A stretch of DNA of 64,000 nucleotides, from positions 62,001 through 126,000 of the forward strand of contig NZ_KB908321.1 in the NCBI RefSeq assembly GCF_000382385.1, in the 5' to 3' direction. The notes under the pieces are model-generated. The model saw only the letters and a program-made list of their open reading frames with translations, did not search any database and had not been told where the DNA came from. A program made the position numbers and the translations under genes. The stretch comes from Segatella maculosa DSM 19339 = JCM 15638 (lineage in GTDB: Bacteria; Bacteroidota; Bacteroidia; Bacteroidales; Bacteroidaceae). This document shows, one piece after another, positions 59,109 to 64,000 of this stretch (position 1 is its first letter; each line of letters opens with the position of its first letter).

Positions 59109-60329
59109 CTACAGCTTAAAGCGGTTGTGATGTTTGGCACGCGAGGGCTTCATGTTGCCGAAACCGTCGCCGAAGCCCTTGAAGCTGCCGCCCATCGTGC
59201 CGGTGCTTCCGCCATGCGTAAAGCCGCGGTATTGCGCCCAGCGGTCGATGATGCGGTTGACATAGTTGACGGTCTCGCTGCCCCGCATGTAGCCGTATTT
59301 CACGACGGGGTCGTTGTAGTAGGCAGGGGTGCTCAGGCGCAACACATACTCCCTGACGTCGCTCCAGCGGTTGGGGTTCCGGCCTTGCTTGCGCGCCAAG
59401 GCCATGGCGTCGCGAATGTGGAAGAAGCCTCCGTTGTAGCTTGCCAGCACGTAACAGCACCTTTCGATGGGGTTGCCAACGTCGGAGAACCGGTCTGACA
59501 GTTCGCGGATATATTTGGCTGCGGCGGCGATGTTGCGCTCGGGGTTGTACAGGTCTTCGCGGGGAAGCCCCAAGTGGTCAGCCGTCCGGGGCATGATTTG
59601 CATCAGTCCGCAGGCTCCGGCCCACGAGTGTGCCTGTGGGTCGAAGGTCGACTCCTGATAGCATTGTGCAGCCATGAGTCGCCAATCCCAGCCGGCAAGT
59701 GGGGCATACTGCTTGAAGTGAATGTCCCAGCGCGAGATGATGCCGCCCGAGCGGTCGAGCATCGGCGAGTAGACGTGGCGCGTCACGCTGCGTGTGGACA
59801 AAAGGAAGGCCTCTTCTTTCTTCAGCTCGGCAATCATGCGGGGGCGGAACCAGCTGTTCAGCGAGTCGGCCAGTTCTTCGTTGTGCTGTCTGACGGCCCA
59901 TTGTGCGTGCTGTGCTTCCATCTTTGCGCCGCAGTATTCGATGTGCTTATAGCCACGTGGCAGCGGAAAGGCTATCAGGTCGCCATCGCCGGCAAGCAAG
60001 CGGCGCACGAGCTCGAGCGTGTCTCTGCAGACTTCTACACGGAGCGAAACGCCCAGCTTCTCGGCGAACTTCTCGGCCAGCATGTATTGCAGTCCCATTC
60101 CGCGTCCTCTGTAGTCATAATAGGTCTCGGGCCCCGACATCGTGAGCACGATGAGCTCGCCGTTGCTCTGAATGTCTGTCAGCGTGAAGCCGCCTTGCTT
60201 GGGCAAGGAGTCTTCGCTGCCGACTTCCTCTCCCCAAGGCGTCAGCACCTTTTCTTTCTTTCCGTTGCATGATGCCAGCATTGCCACCGTCAGCAGGCCC
60301 GCCGTCAACCCAATCAATAAATAGCGCAT
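59109..60329 (-). CDS. MltF-like membrane-bound lytic transglycosylase
   Basis: A 406-residue lipoprotein that would cleave peptidoglycan between MurNAc and GlcNAc with anhydro ends. The signal peptide MRYLLIGLTAGLLTVAMLASC ends in a lipobox cysteine at residue 21. A solute-binding-like domain (about 50-230; QSNGELIVLTMSGPETYYDY) comes next, then an SLT domain with the catalytic Glu in CYQESTFDPQAHSWAGACGL and the following MQIMPRTADHLG, and ASYNGGFFHIRDA. This is the MltF/YfhD domain order. The ATG at 60329 starts the signal peptide. It is divergent from hisG. Confidence 0.92.
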   Translation of the reverse strand: MRYLLIGLTAGLLTVAMLASCNGKKEKVLTPWGEEVGSEDSLPKQGGFTLTDIQSNGELIVLTMSGPETYYDYRGRGMGLQYMLAEKFAEKLGVSLRVEVCRDTLELVRRLLAGDGDLIAFPLPRGYKHIEYCGAKMEAQHAQWAVRQHNEELADSLNSWFRPRMIAELKKEEAFLLSTRSVTRHVYSPMLDRSGGIISRWDIHFKQYAPLAGWDWRLMAAQCYQESTFDPQAHSWAGACGLMQIMPRTADHLGLPREDLYNPERNIAAAAKYIRELSDRFSDVGNPIERCCYVLASYNGGFFHIRDAMALARKQGRNPNRWSDVREYVLRLSTPAYYNDPVVKYGYMRGSETVNYVNRIIDRWAQYRGFTHGGSTGTMGGSFKGFGDGFGNMKPSRAKHHNRFKL

Positions 60330-60379
60330 AAACGTTGATGCTTTCTTATAATATATAAGGAATAAGCCCCTATGGGGCA

Positions 60380-60387
60380 CAAAATTA
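60380..60387 (-). promoter_or_regulatory. -7 promoter box for the MltF-like gene
   Basis: Reads TAATTTTG on the minus strand, a full TAnnTTTG match, 51 bp before the ATG. A longer reading of the gene would start in or beyond this box. Confidence 0.5.
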
Positions 60388-60419
60388 CAACATTATTTGC
60401 AAATATCTTTAGAAAAGCG

Positions 60420-60427
60420 TACTTTTG
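60420..60427 (+). promoter_or_regulatory. -7 promoter box for the his operon
   Basis: Reads TACTTTTG, a full TAnnTTTG match, 32 bp before the hisG ATG. No histidine-rich leader peptide or attenuator hairpin was seen between. Confidence 0.6.
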
Positions 60428-60458
60428 CATCGTATTTTTCATTCAATCACGACGCAAC

Positions 60459-61310
60459 ATGTTACGTATTGCTATACAATCAAAAGGTCGTCTCTATGAC
60501 GACACGATGCATCTGCTGGCCGAGGCCGACATCAAAGTAAATGCCAACAAGCGTAGCCTTTTGGTGCAGGCTTCCAACTTTCCGCTCGAAATCCTTTATC
60601 TCAGAGACGATGATATTCCGCAAAGCGTGGCAAGCGGTGTGGCCGATATCGGTATTGTGGGTGAGAACGAGTTCATGGAGCGTGACGAGAACGCTCAAAT
60701 CATTGACCGGCTCGGCTTCAGCAAGTGTCGTTTGTCTTTAGCCATTCCGAAAGATGTGAGCTATCCGGGGCTCAGTTGGTTCAATGGCCGGAAGATAGCC
60801 ACCTCTTATCCCGTCATTCTCTCGAAGTTTATGAAGAAGAACGGCATCAATGCCGACATTCATGTCATCACGGGTAGTGTGGAGATTAGTCCGGGTATAG
60901 GATTGGCCGACGCCATCTTTGATATTGTCAGTTCGGGCAGCACGTTGGTGAGCAATAATCTGCGCGAAGTGGAGGTGGTTACCAAGAGCGAGGCCGTACT
61001 GATAGCCAATTGGCAACTGGACGAAGATAAGCATAAGATACTTAACGAGATGTTGTTCCGCTTCGGGGCTGTGCGCTCGGCGCAAGACAAGAAGTATGTC
61101 ATGATGAATGCGCCCAAGAGCAACATCAAAGCCATCACCGAAGTGCTCCCGGGCATCAAGAGTCCAACGATTATTCCGCTCGCCGATGAAGCATGGTGCT
61201 CCATTCATACGGTTCTCGATGAAAAAAGCTTCTGGGAGATTATCGGCAAACTGAAAGAGTTGGGTGCGCAGGGAATCTTGGTTACGCCTATTGAAAAGAT
61301 GATTCTATAA
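60459..61310 (+). CDS. hisG: ATP phosphoribosyltransferase, long form
   Basis: First step of histidine synthesis, joining ATP and PRPP. The 283-residue protein has LRIAIQSKGRLYDDTMHLL, GIVGENEFMERD, IATSYPVILSKFM and DIVSSGSTLVSNNLREVEVV. The C-terminal ~75 residues (KKYVMMNAPKSNIKAITEVL, IHTVLDEKSFWEIIGKLK) form the ACT-like domain of the long HisG, which gives feedback inhibition by histidine, so HisZ is not needed. The start at 60459 follows the promoter. hisD follows 2 bp after its stop. Confidence 0.96.
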   Translation: MLRIAIQSKGRLYDDTMHLLAEADIKVNANKRSLLVQASNFPLEILYLRDDDIPQSVASGVADIGIVGENEFMERDENAQIIDRLGFSKCRLSLAIPKDVSYPGLSWFNGRKIATSYPVILSKFMKKNGINADIHVITGSVEISPGIGLADAIFDIVSSGSTLVSNNLREVEVVTKSEAVLIANWQLDEDKHKILNEMLFRFGAVRSAQDKKYVMMNAPKSNIKAITEVLPGIKSPTIIPLADEAWCSIHTVLDEKSFWEIIGKLKELGAQGILVTPIEKMIL

Positions 61311-61312
61311 GC

Positions 61313-62599
61313 ATGAATATCATTAAATATCCGGCACGTGCCGAGTGGGGCGACCTTGTGAAGCGTCCGCAACTCGACGTCTCGCAGCTCAATGCTGTCG
61401 TGGCAGAAGTGCTGGCCCATGTCAAGGAGCATGGCGACGCGGCCGTGAAAGGCTATGAGCAGCAGTTCGACCATGCTGTTTTGCAAGACCTCGCCGTCAG
61501 TAAAGCAGAAATGGATGCGGCCGAGACACTCGTCTCGTCTGAACTGAAGGAAGCCTTGGCGTTGGCTCATCGCAATATCGCAAAGTTTCATCGGGCACAG
61601 CAGTTTGAAAGCACTAAGGTTGAAACCTCACGCGGTGTCACCTGTTGGCAAAAGAGCGTGCCCATCGAGAAAGTGGGGTTGTATATCCCCGGCGGAACGG
61701 CTCCCCTCTTCTCAACGGTGCTGATGTTGGCCACCCCCGCAAAGATTGCAGGCTGCAAGGAGATTGTGCTTTGCACGCCACCCGATAGCCACGGCAGGGT
61801 GAACCCGGCCATTCTGATGGCTGCAAAGATTGCCGGCGTTGACAAGATATTCAAGATTGGAGGCGTGCAGGCCATCGGAGCCATGGCCTATGGTACGGAG
61901 AGCGTGCCGAAAGTCTATAAGATATTCGGGCCGGGCAACCAATATGTCATGGCGGCCAAGCAACAGGTGAGCTTGCATGATGTTGCTATCGATATGCCTG
62001 CAGGCCCGTCGGAGGTGTGCGTCATCGCCGACGACACGTGCAATCCCGCATACGTTGCGGCCGACCTTCTCTCGCAGGCCGAGCACGGCACCGACTCACA
62101 AGTGCTTTTGATTGCCACTTCGGAAGAGGCTTTGCTGGCCATCGAAAGCGAAACCGACAAGCAATTGCAACGGCTGCCCCGCAAGGATATGGCCGAAAAG
62201 ACGTTGGAACATTCACGGTTCGTCTTGGTGCACGACACTGATGAGGCCATGGCCTTGAGCAATGCCTACGCACCCGAGCATCTCATCCTTGCTGTCGAAG
62301 ATGCCGAAAACCTTTCAAAACAAGTCACGAATGCGGGCAGTGTCTTTTTGGGAAACTATGCCTGCGAGAGTGCAGGCGATTATGCCAGCGGAACCAACCA
62401 CACCCTGCCAACGCACGGCCATGCAACGGCATACAGCGGCGTGAATCTTGACAGCTATAATCGCAAGATTACCTTCCAGCACCTGACGCGTGAAGGCGTC
62501 CGGAGCATCGGAAAGGCCGTGGTGTGCATGGCCGAGAACGAACAGTTGGAGGCCCATGCCAACGCGATGCGCATCAGAATCAATGACACCAACCCCTAA
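61313..62599 (+). CDS. hisD: Histidinol dehydrogenase
   Basis: Last two oxidations of histidine synthesis with NAD and zinc. The 428-residue protein has [66 protein letters not shown], the zinc-ligand region [15 protein letters not shown] and [18 protein letters not shown]. Length and motif order are normal. It sits 2 bp after hisG and 12 bp before hisC. Confidence 0.97.
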   Translation: MNIIKYPARAEWGDLVKRPQLDVSQLNAVVAEVLAHVKEHGDAAVKGYEQQFDHAVLQDLAVSKAEMDAAETLVSSELKEALALAHRNIAKFHRAQQFESTKVETSRGVTCWQKSVPIEKVGLYIPGGTAPLFSTVLMLATPAKIAGCKEIVLCTPPDSHGRVNPAILMAAKIAGVDKIFKIGGVQAIGAMAYGTESVPKVYKIFGPGNQYVMAAKQQVSLHDVAIDMPAGPSEVCVIADDTCNPAYVAADLLSQAEHGTDSQVLLIATSEEALLAIESETDKQLQRLPRKDMAEKTLEHSRFVLVHDTDEAMALSNAYAPEHLILAVEDAENLSKQVTNAGSVFLGNYACESAGDYASGTNHTLPTHGHATAYSGVNLDSYNRKITFQHLTREGVRSIGKAVVCMAENEQLEAHANAMRIRINDTNP

Positions 62600-62611
62600 A
62601 GCAGGCCTAAG

Positions 62612-63646
62612 ATGAAAGAAATCAAGGCACTTTGCCGCCCCAATATATGGCGTTTGGCCGCCTACAGCTGTGCTAGAACCGAGTTCTCGGGCCGTTCGGC
62701 CACCGTGTTTCTCGATGCGAACGAGAACCCCTTCAATAAGCCGTTCAACAGATATCCCGACCCTTTGCAGCAGGAATTGAAGCAGTTGCTCTCTGCCGTA
62801 AAGGGTGTTCCGGCAGAGAATATCTTTCTGGGCAACGGGAGCGACGAGGCCATCGACCTGCCTTATCGCATCTTCTGCGAACCCGGCATCGACAATGTCG
62901 TGGCTATCGCACCCACCTACGGCATGTACGAGGTGTGCGCCGATGTCAACAACGTGGAATACCGGCCCGTGTTGCTTGATGCCGATTATCGGATAACGGC
63001 AGACAAACTTTTAGGAGCCTGCGATGCGCACACGAAACTGATGTGGATTTGCTCGCCCAACAATCCGACGGGAAACCTGATCGACCGTGAGGCGATAGAG
63101 AAAGTGTTGCAAATGTTCCAAGGCATCGTCATCATCGACGAAGCCTATAGCGACTTTGCCAACGCCCGCCCGTTCAGACATGAATTGGCGAGCCACCCCA
63201 ACCTCATCGTGCTCAACACGATGAGCAAGGCGTGGGGGTGCGCGGCCATCAGACTGGGCATGGCCTTTGCCTCTAAGGATATTATCGGCCTGTTCAACAA
63301 GGTGAAATATCCCTACAACGTCAATGCGTTGACCCAGCGACAGGCTATCGATGCACTGAAAGACCCGTTCGCCGTGGACAAATGGGTCTCCATCATCAAG
63401 CAAGAGCGAACGCGCGTCATGCAGGCCTTTGAAGACCTTCCCATTTGCAAGAAGGTTTATCCCACGGAAGCCAACTTCTTCCTTGCACGGGTGACCGATG
63501 CACAGGGCATCTATGATTATCTCGTCGACCGAGGCATCATTGTGCGCAACCGTACACGCATCACGCTTTGCGACGATTGCCTGCGCATCACCATCGGGAC
63601 GAAATCCGAGAATCAGGAACTGCTGGCCGCGCTAAGAAAGCTGTGA
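62612..63646 (+). CDS. hisC: Histidinol-phosphate aminotransferase
   Basis: Converts imidazole-acetol phosphate and glutamate to histidinol phosphate with PLP. The 344-residue protein has [77 protein letters not shown] and the PLP-lysine motif [19 protein letters not shown] terminator hairpin and a repeat array follow, so hisB, if present in this organism, is not directly adjacent. Confidence 0.96.
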   Translation: MKEIKALCRPNIWRLAAYSCARTEFSGRSATVFLDANENPFNKPFNRYPDPLQQELKQLLSAVKGVPAENIFLGNGSDEAIDLPYRIFCEPGIDNVVAIAPTYGMYEVCADVNNVEYRPVLLDADYRITADKLLGACDAHTKLMWICSPNNPTGNLIDREAIEKVLQMFQGIVIIDEAYSDFANARPFRHELASHPNLIVLNTMSKAWGCAAIRLGMAFASKDIIGLFNKVKYPYNVNALTQRQAIDALKDPFAVDKWVSIIKQERTRVMQAFEDLPICKKVYPTEANFFLARVTDAQGIYDYLVDRGIIVRNRTRITLCDDCLRITIGTKSENQELLAALRKL

Positions 63647-63722
63647 GTGGCTTTCCCGCGGCATTCGGGGCATCTGATATGAGTTCTTAAGGGAAGAATT
63701 ACCCCCAATCAGTCATAAAAAA

Positions 63723-63744
63723 GATTGCGCTCCGGGGCGCAATC
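63723..63744 (+). terminator. Hairpin terminator after hisC
   Basis: A perfect 8-bp stem (63723-63730, gattgcgc, with 63737-63744) and a 6-nt loop, followed by aatatttcttt. It starts 76 bp after the hisC stop. Confidence 0.7.
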
Positions 63745-63783
63745 AATATTTCTTTCGTTTTGGCACTTGCGCGCTGTGCGCAG

Positions 63784-64000
63784 TTAACACAGCTTAACGG
63801 GCGAGACTTCTGTACCCCTACGATGTTAACGCAGCTTAACAGGCGAGACTTGCGTACCCCTACAATGTTAACGCAGCTTAATGGGTGAGACTTGCGCACG
63901 TTGCGCACTTAACATAGCTTAACAGGCGGAACTTGCGCACATTGCGCAGTTAACACAGCTTAACAGGCGGGACTTTCGTACCCCTGCAATGTTAACGCAG
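63784..64000. repeat. 41-42-bp tandem array running off the right edge
   Basis: ttaac(a/g)cagctta-type starts occur at 63784, 63826, 63868, 63909, 63950 and 63992, giving steps of 42, 42, 41, 41 and 42 bp. Each unit has a conserved half (ttaacgcagcttaacaggcg) and a half that alternates between gtacccctacaat-like and gcgcacattgcgca-like sequence. The array follows the his terminator and continues beyond the window. Confidence 0.9.

Noticed and set aside
60361..60458. Histidine attenuator leader before hisG
   Set aside because: No His-codon run and no alternative hairpins were found in the short leader.

Overview
The window is a stretch of core chromosome from a Bacteroidota bacterium, most likely Prevotella in the broad sense. 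The evidence is the promoter style (repeated TAnnTTTG -7 boxes, no strong Shine-Dalgarno sites), Bacteroidota-specific families (DUF4492 ahead of cydAB, DUF4348, DUF1573, a fimbrillin-like lipoprotein, an M6 protease with a type-IX-secretion-like tail, a short SerA without a regulatory domain) and a methionine synthase that ends after its B12 domain. No prophage, transposase, integrase or CRISPR array was seen.

Layout. 1-8 kb: pheS (cut by the left edge), a DUF4348 lipoprotein with murB and an MBL hydrolase, a small envelope operon (YtxH / holin-X / unknown), then SPOR lipoprotein, ruvX, def and a large TPR protein. 8.5-14.4 kb: a minus-strand export operon (coiled-coil membrane protein, TolC, HlyD, two ABC-2 permeases) with no ATPase beside it. 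14.5-17.6 kb: DUF4492-cydA-cydB, the cytochrome bd oxidase. 17.9-19.7 kb: a small acidic peptide gene and a fimbrillin-like lipoprotein. 20-24 kb: metH, smpB, DMP19. 24-29.3 kb: three glycosyltransferases and a 5'-nucleotidase-like phosphoesterase, the last three genes G/C-rich. 29.8-32.7 kb: DUF1573, EFR1 ferredoxin, M6 metalloprotease. 33.4-37 kb: kdsA-kdsD-cls-LuxR-type regulator (KDO and cardiolipin). 37-40.5 kb: a large MscS channel divergent from a GlcNAc-kinase-like protein. 41.5-49 kb: gyrA followed by three tandem paralogous TPR proteins and a DbpA-like helicase. 49.4-53.3 kb: serC, serA, DUF1015, YigZ. Then tRNA-Ser(CGA), a PepSY protein, gdhA, htrA, an MltF-like lytic transglycosylase and hisG-hisD-hisC.

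The most unusual content is intergenic. Nearly every long gap that is not a divergent promoter region holds a short tandem array whose sequence is specific to that locus but whose period is nearly constant: 23 bp at 8.1-8.5 kb (19 units in unbroken register through three unrelated sequence families), 22 bp at 17.7, 25.2, 29.4-29.7, 33.1, 40.8-41.0, 53.7 and 58.9 kb, and about 42 bp (twice 21) at 63.8 kb to the right edge. One array (29,399-29,590) is also a near-perfect 192-bp palindrome. Arrays sit behind gene 3' ends, often directly after a hairpin terminator. A second, separate family is a roughly 92-bp element bounded by inverted copies of a palindrome resembling tagggacgcacgg. A promoter-plus-terminator unit near 32.9 kb looks like an orphan small RNA gene.
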